From positions 17,847 through 81,846 of the forward strand of contig JAWLCV010000009.1 in the NCBI GenBank assembly GCA_041686955.1: a stretch of 64,000 nucleotides of DNA, given 5' to 3'. How positions within the stretch are numbered: position 1 is the first letter of the stretch; each line of letters opens with the position of its first letter. Below are positions 43,679-52,462 of this stretch, piece after piece. Made by a program: the position numbers and the translations under genes. The stretch comes from UBA7803 sp041686955 (GTDB taxonomy: Bacteria > Pseudomonadota > Gammaproteobacteria > Pseudomonadales > Azotimanducaceae). The notes under the pieces are model-generated. The model worked only from the letters and a program-made list of their open reading frames with translations, did not search any database and was not told the origin of the DNA.

Positions 43679-45412
43679 GTGATCATTCTCGGCCTCTCCG
43701 GCGCCCTCGGCCACGACCCTTCCGCAGCGATCATCATCGACGGCGAGGTGGTGGCGGCGGCGGAGGAAGAGCGCTTCGTCAGGGAAAAGCACGCCAAGAA
43801 CCGGCTGCCGCTGGAGTCCGCCCGGTACTGTCTGCGTGCCGCCGGTGTGGGTCCCCGCCAGGTGGACGTGGTGGCCTACCCCTATGCCCCCATCAGCCTG
43901 TTCCGCCAGGCCCGCTGGCACTACGCGCGCCGCTACTGGTATGCGCCGGAGCGCTCCCTGGACGCGCTCTTGAACGGCAACCGCCGGTTCCGCCGCAATC
44001 GCCGTCGGGCGGTGGAGCTGGGGGATCAGCTCGGCATCGACTGGAACCGCACCGAGTTCGTGCCCGTGGAGCACCACCTGGCGCACGCCTCCAGCGCCTA
44101 CCACCTGAGCGGCTTCGAGGAAAAGACCGCCATCATGTGCGTGGATGGCAAGGGCGAGTACGCCACCACCTTCTTCGGCTACGGCGAGAACGGGCGCATC
44201 CGCCGCATCAGGGAGTTCTACGATCCCGACTCCCTGTCCGGCGTGTACGGCGCAATGACCGAGTACCTCGGCTTCGAGATGCTGGACGGCGAGTACAAGG
44301 TCATGGGAATGGCGCCGTACGGCGACCCGGACCGCTACGACCTGTCCCGGCTCATCCGTCCCAAAGGCCGCGGCTTCGAAGTCGACACCCGTTACGTCAA
44401 TACCGTGGGCCTGCGCCGTTACAAGGAAAACGGCGTGGGATATTACTTCAGCGACAAGCTGGTGGACTGGCTGGGGCCCCGGCGCATGGGCGACGTGGCC
44501 GACGAGCCGTACATTCACTATGCCGCCGCCATGCAGCGGATGTTCGAGGAGTGGTGCCTGAAGCTGCTGGAAACCCATCTCGGCGACGTGCTGCGGGAGA
44601 CCGGCAAGCTGGCCTTCGCCGGAGGCGGAGCGCTCAACGTCAAGCTCAACCAGCGCATCGTCGGCCTCGATCACGTTGACGAGCTGTTCGTGCAGCCCGC
44701 GGCGGGCGATTCCGGCACGGCGCTGGGGGCCGCCAGCTTCGTGGCCGCCGACCGGGGCGAGCGGCCCGGCCGCATGAACCACGTCTATCTCGGGCCGTGC
44801 TACGACGACGACGAATGTCTCGAGGCCCTGGAGTCGTGCCGTCAGCCGGTGCGCTGGAACAAGCTTTCCGACGTGCCGCGGGAGACGGCGGCGCTGTTGG
44901 CCGAGGGGCACCCCGTCGCCTGGTTCCAGGGGCGCATGGAGTTCGGGCCGCGGGCGCTCGGCGCCCGCAGCATCCTCGGCTGTCCCAGCATTCCCGGGAT
45001 CGCCGATCGCATCAATGAGCAGATCAAGTTCCGCGAGCGCTGGCGGCCGTTCTGCCCCAGCGTGCTGGACCGGGTGGCGCCGGAGATCGTGCAGACCGAC
45101 CATCCCGCGCCGTTCATGACCATCACCTTCGACGTGGCGGACGCGTGGAAATCGCGGATTCCGGAAGTGGTGCACGAGGACGGCACGGCCCGGGTGCAGG
45201 TGGTGGAGCGGGCTCACAACCCCCGCTACTACGCCGTGCTCGAAGAGATGGAGCGGCTCACGGGCAACGGCGTGGTGCTCAACACGTCCCTCAACCGGCG
45301 CGGCGAGCCCATGGTGTGCTCGCCTGGGGATGCCCTGAACATGTTCTTCGGCTCCGATCTGGAATACCTGGTCATGGAGGACTACCTGGTGACCAAGGCC
45401 GACCATGAGTGA
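43679..45412 (+). CDS. carbamoyltransferase, NodU/CmcH family (WapO-like)
   Basis: A 577-residue carbamoyl-phosphate-dependent O-carbamoyltransferase. The N-terminal YrdC-like-related hydrolase/carbamoyl domain carries EHHLAHASSAYHLSGF (near residue 121) with the conserved histidines; the C-terminal ATP-grasp-like CmcH domain contains FQGRMEFGPRALGARSIL (near residue 417). In this LPS context the likely substrate is the core heptose, as for WapO in P. aeruginosa, where heptose II is carbamoylated. NodU-type nodulation factor or antibiotic carbamoylation would need neighbours that are not here. GTG start; ends overlapping the next gene. Confidence 0.87.
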   Translation: MIILGLSGALGHDPSAAIIIDGEVVAAAEEERFVREKHAKNRLPLESARYCLRAAGVGPRQVDVVAYPYAPISLFRQARWHYARRYWYAPERSLDALLNGNRRFRRNRRRAVELGDQLGIDWNRTEFVPVEHHLAHASSAYHLSGFEEKTAIMCVDGKGEYATTFFGYGENGRIRRIREFYDPDSLSGVYGAMTEYLGFEMLDGEYKVMGMAPYGDPDRYDLSRLIRPKGRGFEVDTRYVNTVGLRRYKENGVGYYFSDKLVDWLGPRRMGDVADEPYIHYAAAMQRMFEEWCLKLLETHLGDVLRETGKLAFAGGGALNVKLNQRIVGLDHVDELFVQPAAGDSGTALGAASFVAADRGERPGRMNHVYLGPCYDDDECLEALESCRQPVRWNKLSDVPRETAALLAEGHPVAWFQGRMEFGPRALGARSILGCPSIPGIADRINEQIKFRERWRPFCPSVLDRVAPEIVQTDHPAPFMTITFDVADAWKSRIPEVVHEDGTARVQVVERAHNPRYYAVLEEMERLTGNGVVLNTSLNRRGEPMVCSPGDALNMFFGSDLEYLVMEDYLVTKADHE

Positions 45413-46487
45413 GGCGGCACAGCGCCTGCTGCTGCAGGTCTGCCCCAACGATCATCCGCCCTTCGCCGATATCTGCAGCTACTACGAAGCCGCCGCTCGG
45501 AGCCTGGGCTGGCGGCCCCGCACCGTGATGCTGCACCGCCGGGCGACCGAGCCGGTGCCGGGCTTCGAGTATCCCGGCGAGGGCGATTTCGAGGCGGTCG
45601 TGCGCACGCTGCTCGGGGAGGAGGCCCCCGTGCTCACCTTGTGCCACCGCCATGAGGCCTACCGGGCGGTGATCACCAGCCGGGCGGTGCGCGGTCCGGT
45701 GGTGGCGGTGGCTCACGAGTTCGGCTTCTTCGAGCGTCGCCGGCGCCGTCTGCGCCGGCGTTGGGATGCGCTGCTGCGCCGGCCGCGGGTCCGCTTCGCC
45801 GGCGTCTCCGACGCGGTGGTGGAGGAACTGGCGCTGGACGTCGACGACCCGCTCCTGCTTCCCAACGGCATGGATCTGCCGCGCGCCGACGCCGCCCGGA
45901 TTCCCCGCCCCGAGGCTCGGGCCGCGCTCGGACTGTCGGACGCCGAGTTCTGTATCGGCGTGGTGGGACGCCTGCACCCCAAGAAGAATCCGCAGCTCGC
46001 CCTCGACGGCTTCGCTGCTGCTGCCGGCCGCATGCCCCGGGCGCGGCTGGTGTTCCTGGGCGACGGCGCCCTGCGTCCGGAGCTGCGCCAGCGGGCCGGC
46101 GATCTGCGGGTGTCGTTCACCGGATTCGTGGCCGACGCGCCGCACCTGATGCCCGCCTTCGATCTGCTGGTGGTGCCGTCCGGGGGCCGCGAAGCCTTCG
46201 GTATGGTGGTGCTGGAAGCCATGGCAGCGGGCGTTCCGGTGCTGTGCGGGCCATCGCCGGGGCCGCGGTTCGTCATGGACGAGCTCGGGCGCCGCTTCGC
46301 GCCCGCGGCCCCCGATGTCCTGGGCGAGGCCCTGGTGGCCGCCTACGTGGACTGGGAAGCCGGGGTCCTGGGAGCGCACGTTCGACAAGCGCGCGAACGG
46401 GTCGAGCAGGAGTTCTCGGTGCCGGCGGCGGCCCGCCGCCTCGAGGCGCTGGTGAACGACCTTCAGCGGGGGGCCGTGCGGGCGTAG
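45405..46487 (+). CDS. GT4 glycosyltransferase, LPS core
   Basis: A 360-residue retaining glycosyltransferase. GVVGRLHPKKNPQLALDGF near residue 186 and the E-x7-E stretch REAFGMVVLEAMAAGVPV near residue 264 define the GT4 family. It overlaps the carbamoyltransferase by eight bases. Gene order next to a carbamoyltransferase resembles PA5004-PA5005 in P. aeruginosa, suggesting an outer-core glucosyl- or related transferase. The 3' end overlaps the convergent acyltransferase by 25 bases. Confidence 0.88.
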   Translation: MSEAAQRLLLQVCPNDHPPFADICSYYEAAARSLGWRPRTVMLHRRATEPVPGFEYPGEGDFEAVVRTLLGEEAPVLTLCHRHEAYRAVITSRAVRGPVVAVAHEFGFFERRRRRLRRRWDALLRRPRVRFAGVSDAVVEELALDVDDPLLLPNGMDLPRADAARIPRPEARAALGLSDAEFCIGVVGRLHPKKNPQLALDGFAAAAGRMPRARLVFLGDGALRPELRQRAGDLRVSFTGFVADAPHLMPAFDLLVVPSGGREAFGMVVLEAMAAGVPVLCGPSPGPRFVMDELGRRFAPAAPDVLGEALVAAYVDWEAGVLGAHVRQARERVEQEFSVPAAARRLEALVNDLQRGAVRA

Positions 46488-47395
46488 GGGCTCGCCTCTC
46501 CCGGAGGCCGCGTCTTGAAGCGACGGTGTGCCCACAGGTACTGTTCCGGCCGTTCCCGTACCGCCGCTTCGATGAGTCTGTTGATCCGCGTCGCGTCCGC
46601 CACCTCGTCGCCGCTGGGATAGTGCTCCAGCGGCGGGTGAAAGCGTATCTCCCAGGTCAGGGTCTCGAGGTCGCGGAACTGGCTCATGAAGACGACGGGG
46701 GAGCCGTTGAAACGAGCGAGGCGCGCAGTGGCGGTGATGGTGGCGGCGGGGACCCCGAAGAACGGCGCGAACACCGAGTGCTTGCGGCCGTAGTCCTGGT
46801 CCGCAGCGTACCAGACGGTGCGGCCCGCCTTGAGTCGACGCAGGGTCTGCCGGGTGTCGTCCCGCTCGATGACGCCGCGGAAGTAGTGACGGCGGCCGCG
46901 TACCTGCAGCCACTCCCAGACGGGGTTCTTGTTCTCCCGGTACATCACGTCCACCTCGGTGCGCTCGCTCACCGGCGCGCTGGCGACGTCGATGCAGGAG
47001 AAGTGCCCGGCGAGCAGGACCACTCCCCGGCCCCGGGCTTGAGCGCGGGTGAGGTGCTCCAGACCGTGTACGGTGAAGCGGTGGCTGATACCGTGCCGCG
47101 GATTGAGCCACACCAGGATCATCTCCGCGAGGCTGACCCCGGTATGAACGAAGGAAGCCCGGGCGAGCCGGCGGCGCTCCGCCGCCGATCGCTCGGGGAA
47201 GCACAGGGCCAGGTTGGTCTCCGTGACCCGACGCCGGTGACGGGCCAGGTGGAAGCCGGCGATGCCGATGCCCTTGCCGGTGGCGATGAGCAGCCCGAGC
47301 GGCAGCCGCGCGAGCAGCCAGGCCAGCCCCACCGCCAGCCAGGCACCCCACAGGCGCGGGCTGTACGGCTTGGGTCTGGGCTTGCGTCGCGACAT
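46463..47395 (-). CDS. lpxL: lipid A lauroyl/myristoyl acyltransferase (LpxL/HtrB family)
   Basis: A 310-residue inner-membrane acyltransferase that adds a secondary fatty acid to Kdo-lipid A from acyl-ACP. An N-terminal membrane anchor (about residues 16-40) precedes the catalytic H-x4-D motif GHFSCIDV (H131, D136). ADQDYGRK and the WAHRRFKTRP end are family marks. I cannot tell LpxL from LpxM by sequence alone; length and the N-terminus favour the LpxL group. It is read opposite to the surrounding LPS genes. Confidence 0.92.
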   Translation of the reverse strand: MSRRKPRPKPYSPRLWGAWLAVGLAWLLARLPLGLLIATGKGIGIAGFHLARHRRRVTETNLALCFPERSAAERRRLARASFVHTGVSLAEMILVWLNPRHGISHRFTVHGLEHLTRAQARGRGVVLLAGHFSCIDVASAPVSERTEVDVMYRENKNPVWEWLQVRGRRHYFRGVIERDDTRQTLRRLKAGRTVWYAADQDYGRKHSVFAPFFGVPAATITATARLARFNGSPVVFMSQFRDLETLTWEIRFHPPLEHYPSGDEVADATRINRLIEAAVRERPEQYLWAHRRFKTRPPGEASPYARTAPR

Positions 47396-47441
47396 GGGAC
47401 TTCCTCGGGCAGCCGGCCATTCTATCAGCCGGCCCCGGTTC

Positions 47442-47450
47442 TGCTATTCT
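47442..47450 (+). promoter_or_regulatory. extended -10 promoter element before hldE
   Basis: TG-C-TATTCT matches the extended -10 pattern TGnTATAAT with two changes and lies 7 bases before the hldE ATG. Transcription from it would start at or within one or two bases of the ATG, giving a leaderless or nearly leaderless mRNA. No Shine-Dalgarno is seen before the ATG. Confidence 0.4.
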
Positions 47451-47457
47451 GCCCGCC

Positions 47458-48891
47458 ATGAACCTCCCCTCCCTGAAGTCCGTCCACGTCCTGGTGGTGG
47501 GCGACGTGATGCTCGACCGTTACTGGATCGGCGCGGCCAGCCGGGTCTCGCAGGAGGCGCCGGTGCCCGTGGTGGACGTGCAGCAGACCGAGGATCGTCC
47601 CGGCGGTGCGGCCAACGTGGCCCTCAACGTGGCGAGCCTGGGGGCGCGTTGCACCCTGGTGGGGCTCACCGGGGACGACGAGGCGGCACGCACCCTGCGG
47701 GCCGTGCTCACGGCGGCCGGCGTGACCTGCGACTTCGTCACGGTGGACGGCTGGGCCACCATCGTCAAGCTGCGGGTGGTGAGCCGGCAGCAGCAGCTCC
47801 TGCGCACGGACTTCGAGCGCCCTCTGCCGTCCGCGAGCCGCGGGGAGGCGCTCGCGCGGCTGCACGCCCGCCTGCAGGCCCACCTGCCTGGCGCCAGCAT
47901 CTTGGTGCTGCAGGACTACGACAAGGGCGCCGTCGACGATCCGGGGGCGCTCATGGCCGCGGCAGCCGAGGCCCGGGTGCCGGTGGTGGTGGACCCGAAG
48001 CACAAGCCGCTGGCGAGCTACGCCGGCGCCGATCTGGTGAAGCCGAACGTCCACGAACTGGAGGCGGCGGTTGGCCGCTGGGACGACGACGCCACCCTGG
48101 TGGAGCGTGCCCGGGAGCAGTGCGTCCGCCACGGCTTCGCTGCCCTGGTGGTGACCCGCGGCGGCAAGGGCATGACCCTGGTGCAGCGGGACGGCAATCA
48201 CCGCCACATCCCGGCGCGGCCCGTGGACGTCTACGACGTCACCGGCGCCGGCGACACCGCCGCGGCGGCGCTGGCGGTGACCCGCAGCCTGGGGTGGGAG
48301 CCCGAGGCCTGCGCCCAGGTGGCCAACGTGGCCGCCGGCATCGTCGTGGGGCGGGCCGGGACCGCCGCGGTGACCGGGCCGGAGCTGTCCATCGCCCTGG
48401 CCGCGGCGCCGCACCCGGACCGGGGCATTCTCAGCCGGGGGCGGCTCGAGGACGTGGTGAGCCAGGCCCGGGCCCGGGGCGAGCGCATCGTCTTCACCAA
48501 CGGCTGCTTCGACATTCTCCACGCCGGTCACGTGGCGTACCTGGAGGAAGCCCGCGCCCTGGGCGATCGCCTGGTGGTGGCGGTCAACGACGACGCCTCC
48601 GTGCGCCGGCTGAAAGGCCCGGGACGGCCGGTCAATCCCCTGGAGCGCAGGCTCAAGGTGCTCTCCGGTCTCATGGCCGTGGACTGGGTAGTCGGGTTTC
48701 CGGAGGACACGCCCGAGCCGCTGCTCGAGGCGCTGCGGCCCGACGTGCTGGTGAAAGGCGGCGACTACACGGCCGACGAGGTGGTGGGCGCCGATCTGGT
48801 ACGCGGCTACGGCGGCGACGTGCGGGTGCTCGGCCTGGTGGAGGACCTCTCCACCACGGCCATCGTCGAGCGCATTCAGCGGGACGACTGA
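47458..48891 (+). CDS. hldE: bifunctional heptose-7-phosphate kinase / heptose-1-phosphate adenylyltransferase
   Basis: A 477-residue fusion, exactly the E. coli HldE length. The N-terminal PfkB-like kinase (1-320) has VVGDVMLDRYW and the DVTGAGDTAAA anion hole (near residue 261). The C-terminal nucleotidyltransferase begins at FTNGCFDILHAGHVAYL (HxGH, near residue 346). Together the halves make ADP-glycero-manno-heptose, the donor for WaaC and WaaF, from the phosphorylated heptose (the phosphatase step is by GmhB, not seen here). It diverges from lpxL over 62 bases. Confidence 0.97.
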   Translation: MNLPSLKSVHVLVVGDVMLDRYWIGAASRVSQEAPVPVVDVQQTEDRPGGAANVALNVASLGARCTLVGLTGDDEAARTLRAVLTAAGVTCDFVTVDGWATIVKLRVVSRQQQLLRTDFERPLPSASRGEALARLHARLQAHLPGASILVLQDYDKGAVDDPGALMAAAAEARVPVVVDPKHKPLASYAGADLVKPNVHELEAAVGRWDDDATLVERAREQCVRHGFAALVVTRGGKGMTLVQRDGNHRHIPARPVDVYDVTGAGDTAAAALAVTRSLGWEPEACAQVANVAAGIVVGRAGTAAVTGPELSIALAAAPHPDRGILSRGRLEDVVSQARARGERIVFTNGCFDILHAGHVAYLEEARALGDRLVVAVNDDASVRRLKGPGRPVNPLERRLKVLSGLMAVDWVVGFPEDTPEPLLEALRPDVLVKGGDYTADEVVGADLVRGYGGDVRVLGLVEDLSTTAIVERIQRDD

Positions 48892-48905
48892 CCGCCGACC
48901 CGTCG

Positions 48906-49661
48906 CTACGAGGTGCAGGCCCGGGCATTCTCCCGCAGATGCCCGGGATCGATGGTCCCCGTCACGATGCAGGATACCCCCGGCTGCCGTGCCACGAACC
49001 GCAGGCTGTCGGTGCCGGCGTGTCCGCTGGCCAGCGCCTTCTTGATCAGCACGCCGCGACCCTGGGCGGCCGCCTCGGCCACCAGCGGCAGCTCCTCCTG
49101 ATGCTCGATGTTCAACGTGGCCATCACCACGTCGGCGCCCTGCGCCAGCGCGCGGCGGCCGCCGGCCAGGGTCTTGTGGGACATGCCCGCCGCCCGGATC
49201 AGCCCTTCGTCGCGCAACTGCGCCAGGGCGTCCAGGGTGCCGTAGCGGTCGAGAATCGTCAGATCGTCGCCGTTCGAATGAATCAGCACCACGTCCAGAT
49301 AGTCGGTTCGAAGCCGCTCGAGTGAGCGCTCCACGCTGCGGCGCACGTGCTCCGGAGTGAAGTCGAAGCGGGAGCGGCCGTTCTCGAACTCCTCGCCCAC
49401 CTTGGTGCAGATGACCCAGTCGCTGCGGCTGCCCTCGACCAACGCCCCCAGCCGCGCTTCGCTCGTGCCGTAGGCCGGAGCGGTGTCCAGCAGGTTGATG
49501 CCCAGGTCCCGGGCGCAGTCCAGCAGCGCGCGGGCCTCGGCGTCGTCGGGAATGCGAAAGGTCCGGGGGTACTTCACCGCGATGGCGCGGCCGAGCTTCA
49601 CGGTGCCGAGACCCAGCAGGGAAACCCGTATGCCCGTGCTGCCGAGCGGCCGATACTCCAC
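48906..49661 (-). CDS. aldo/keto reductase
   Basis: A 251-residue AKR, short for the family (usually 270-330). The catalytic residues are in place: Asp and Tyr in LLDTAPAYGTSEARL (near residue 54), Lys in ICTKVGEEF, and His in VVLIHSNG. The substrate is unknown. GTG start three bases after the stop of the FAD oxidoreductase gene (TGACGTG), so both form one minus-strand unit, set among LPS genes but with no evident link to them. Confidence 0.88.
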   Translation of the reverse strand: MEYRPLGSTGIRVSLLGLGTVKLGRAIAVKYPRTFRIPDDAEARALLDCARDLGINLLDTAPAYGTSEARLGALVEGSRSDWVICTKVGEEFENGRSRFDFTPEHVRRSVERSLERLRTDYLDVVLIHSNGDDLTILDRYGTLDALAQLRDEGLIRAAGMSHKTLAGGRRALAQGADVVMATLNIEHQEELPLVAEAAAQGRGVLIKKALASGHAGTDSLRFVARQPGVSCIVTGTIDPGHLRENARACTS

Positions 49662-49662
49662 G

Positions 49663-50853
49663 TCAGCGGCTCCACGGCGGGGCGCCTGCCGCCGCCGGCG
49701 GCAGGGGCAGCGCGGGGGCCGATCCGCCCCGGGGCGGCGGCAGCAGCGCGAGCACCCGGTCCCCCAGATCGGGTACCAGGCTCAGCTTGGTGGGCCAGGC
49801 GACCACGCAGTTCCCCTCCGCCACGGCGAACGCCTCGTCGGGACGTGTACCGCCCCCCTGCGCGGGCTCCGCCCGATCGACGCGAACGGTGGCGAGCTCC
49901 GCCCGCTCCCAGTCGATCCAGGGCAGGCAGGCGTCGAGCTCCCGGCGTGCGTGGACCTTCAGCTCCTCCGCCGCCATGGCGACGCCGTCGCTGGCGAGCT
50001 GTCCCCCCAGATACCAGATCCACCCGTCGCCGTCCCGATGGCTGGTGATGGTCAGCCGCGGCTCCGGCCGGCGGATGCCGGTGAGGCAGTGGGCGAACAC
50101 CGGGTGCGGGTAGTCGTGGCGCACCATCACCTGGTGCAGCGGGCGAAGCTGCATCCGCGGTGTGCCGATGCCGAGGCCCTCCAGCAGCGGCTGCGTGCCG
50201 GCGCCTGCCGCGAGCACCAGGCGCCGGGCCGAGAGGCGAGCTCCGGGCAGCGCGATCTCGATGCCCGCGGGCCCCGGCCGCAGGGCATCGGCGTCCACCC
50301 GATGGCGGTACAGACACCCGGCCACCGGCGCCCGCAGGGCCTCCACCAGGGCCGATGTGTCGAGCACGAAATCCTCCAGCGCGTACACCACGCCGGCGAA
50401 TCCGGGCGCCGTGAATGCGGGCGGCCACTGCCCCGGGTCGAGCCGGCGGATCCGGCCGCGCAGGCTGCGGCTGGCGAAGAACGTGGTGAGACGGCCCAGG
50501 GTGGAGGCCTCGGCGAACATGTAATAGCGGTCGGAGAGCGGTGTGAGGGTACGGAGATCCACCTCGCCGCGGCCCTCGAGGCACGCCCTCCAGCGCCGCG
50601 GCATGTCGGCGATGGCCTCCGACGCCCGGGTGAGGTTGCCGGAAAGCGCGTATTTGAGGCCGCCGTGGATCAACCCCTGGCTCGCCAGGGTCTGGGCGCC
50701 CCCCAGGGCGCCGGCTTCGAGCAGCACCACGGAATGGCCGCGCCGGGCGAGAAGGTTGACGAGCCACAGCCCCGCCACCCCACCGCCCACCACCACGACG
50801 TCCGCTTCGTGTATCGGCTTGTCGTCGCTGCTGCTGGTGGTCGCGGCGGTCAT
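49663..50853 (-). CDS. FAD-dependent oxidoreductase (DAO family)
   Basis: A 396-residue D-amino-acid-oxidase/glycerol-3-phosphate-dehydrogenase-type flavoprotein. The Rossmann FAD motif ADVVVVGGGVAGLWLVNLL (GxGxxG) begins at about residue 17, and VLEAGALGGAQTLASQG follows. C-terminal GDRVLALLPP ends the protein. Substrate and electron acceptor cannot be inferred. I chose the ATG at MTAATTSSS; an upstream TTG abuts repeat copy 3. It shares a transcript with the aldo/keto reductase. Confidence 0.85.
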   Translation of the reverse strand: MTAATTSSSDDKPIHEADVVVVGGGVAGLWLVNLLARRGHSVVLLEAGALGGAQTLASQGLIHGGLKYALSGNLTRASEAIADMPRRWRACLEGRGEVDLRTLTPLSDRYYMFAEASTLGRLTTFFASRSLRGRIRRLDPGQWPPAFTAPGFAGVVYALEDFVLDTSALVEALRAPVAGCLYRHRVDADALRPGPAGIEIALPGARLSARRLVLAAGAGTQPLLEGLGIGTPRMQLRPLHQVMVRHDYPHPVFAHCLTGIRRPEPRLTITSHRDGDGWIWYLGGQLASDGVAMAAEELKVHARRELDACLPWIDWERAELATVRVDRAEPAQGGGTRPDEAFAVAEGNCVVAWPTKLSLVPDLGDRVLALLPPPRGGSAPALPLPPAAAGAPPWSR

Positions 50854-50895
50854 GGTGCCGGCGAGCCTAGAGGGAAGGGGGAGCGAGCGCAACAA

Positions 50896-51008
50896 CGCTG
50901 TCCGCTTTCCGCTTTCCGCCGTCCGCAGGAGGGTTCACCCCAGCATCTGGCGACCTGCCTCTAGCGGATAGCGGATAGCGGATAGCGGATAGCGGACAGC
51001 GGACAGCG
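50896..51008 (+). repeat. heptad-armed palindromic repeat, copy 3
   Basis: The left arm (50896-50925) has four CCGCTNT-type units; the right arm (50962-51008) has six AGCGGAT/AGCGGAC units in tandem, the longest run of any copy. The core GCAGGAGGGTTCACCCCAGC followed by ATCTGGCGACCTGCCTCT aligns with copies 1 and 2 and includes a small CCAG/CTGG hairpin. It lies between the divergent FAD oxidoreductase and waaA genes. Confidence 0.85.
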
Positions 51009-51054
51009 ATCTCCCCACCTTGACGCCCCCACATCCCCCCCGCACGCTTCCCCC

Positions 51055-52374
51055 ATGTGGAGCATCCTCTATCGACTGGTGTTGCTGCTCGCCTGGCCGG
51101 TGGTGCACCTGCGCCTGCGCTGGCGTGCCCGGGTGGAGCCGGAGTACGGCCGGCGCGTGGCGGAACGATTCGGCCGGGTACCGGCCGAGGTGCCGCCCGG
51201 CTGCGTGTGGTTCCACACCGTCAGCGCCGGCGAGACCATCGCCGCGGCACCGCTGATCGCGAAGCTGGCGCGGCAGTTCGCGCCGCTGCCCTTCCTGGTC
51301 ACCACCATGACTCCCACCGGCTCGGCGGAGGTGATTCGCAGGCTGGGGGGCCAGGTGCATCACTGCTACCTGCCCTACGATTTTCCCTGGGCCGTGCGGC
51401 GCTTCTACCAGCGCGTGCAGCCGCGGCTCCTGGTGTTGATGGAAACGGAGCTGTGGCCGAACCTGCTGGGTGAGGCCCATGCCCGGGGCGTCCCCGCGCT
51501 GCTGGTGAATGCGCGCCTGTCGGAGCGTTCCGCGCGCGGCTACCGGCGCCTCGGCGCCCTCACCCGCGACATGCTGGGGCGAATGCGTTACATCGCTTGT
51601 CAGTACCCGGACCATGCGCGGCGATTCGTGGAGCTGGGTGCGCCGGAAGCGCGGGTGCTGGTGCACGGCAGCATCAAGTTCGACGTGGCGCTGCCGGCGG
51701 ATCACGGCCGCCGGCTGGCGGCGCTGCAGAGGGTCTGGGCCTTGAGCGAGCCCGTCTGGATCGCCGGCAGTACCCACCCGGGAGAGGAGCAGGCCGTTCT
51801 GCAGGCCCACCGGCGCCTGCGGGACCGCTTCCCGGAGGCGCGCCTGATCCTGGTGCCGCGGCATCCCGCGCGGGCGGACGAGGTGGCAGCGTCGTGCCGT
51901 GACCACGGCTTCACCGTGGCGCGCCAGAGCCGCCCTGCCGCCGCCGACGGCGAGGCCGCGGTGATCGTGGGCGACGTCATGGGGCAGCTACTCTACCTGT
52001 ACGGCCTCGCCGGGGTGGCGTTTGTGGGCGGCAGCCTCACCGAGATCGGCGGGCACAACCCCATCGAGCCGGCCGCCTGCGGGATTCCCGTGCTCATGGG
52101 CCCCCGTGTGTTCAACTTCGAGGACGTGGTGAAGGCGTTCCGCGAGGCCGGGTGCCTGCGGATCGTCACGGACGCGGGCACGCTCGCCGAGGCGCTGGAG
52201 GACTGGCTCGGAAATCCCGAGACCCGCCGCGCCCTCGGGGACCGGGCCCGCGCGGTGGTGGCGGCCAACGCGGGCGCGCAGGCGCGGCTGTGCGGGCTGC
52301 TGGAGCGGGAGATTGCGGCCGCCGCGGGGGCGGACGGTGCGCCGGTGCTTTGCCGGGCAAAACCATCAGATTAA
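51055..52374 (+). CDS. waaA: 3-deoxy-D-manno-octulosonic acid (Kdo) transferase
   Basis: A 439-residue GT30 enzyme that attaches Kdo to lipid IVA at the inner membrane. An N-terminal membrane anchor (LYRLVLLLAWPVVHLRL) is followed by VWFHTVSAGETIAAAPLI (the catalytic glutamate, near residue 62) and, in the C-terminal half, GGSLTEIGGHNPIEPA (near residue 325). The ATG is 47 bases after repeat copy 3. It stands apart from waaC/waaF, as in Pseudomonas. Confidence 0.96.
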   Translation: MWSILYRLVLLLAWPVVHLRLRWRARVEPEYGRRVAERFGRVPAEVPPGCVWFHTVSAGETIAAAPLIAKLARQFAPLPFLVTTMTPTGSAEVIRRLGGQVHHCYLPYDFPWAVRRFYQRVQPRLLVLMETELWPNLLGEAHARGVPALLVNARLSERSARGYRRLGALTRDMLGRMRYIACQYPDHARRFVELGAPEARVLVHGSIKFDVALPADHGRRLAALQRVWALSEPVWIAGSTHPGEEQAVLQAHRRLRDRFPEARLILVPRHPARADEVAASCRDHGFTVARQSRPAAADGEAAVIVGDVMGQLLYLYGLAGVAFVGGSLTEIGGHNPIEPAACGIPVLMGPRVFNFEDVVKAFREAGCLRIVTDAGTLAEALEDWLGNPETRRALGDRARAVVAANAGAQARLCGLLEREIAAAAGADGAPVLCRAKPSD

Positions 52375-52462
52375 GGTTAAGGTGTCGCCGGTCGCCGAGG
52401 CGAGGTCGGGAATCGGGAGCGGGCGGCCGACGCGTGTGGAACAGTCAAAGGAAAAACAGTCG

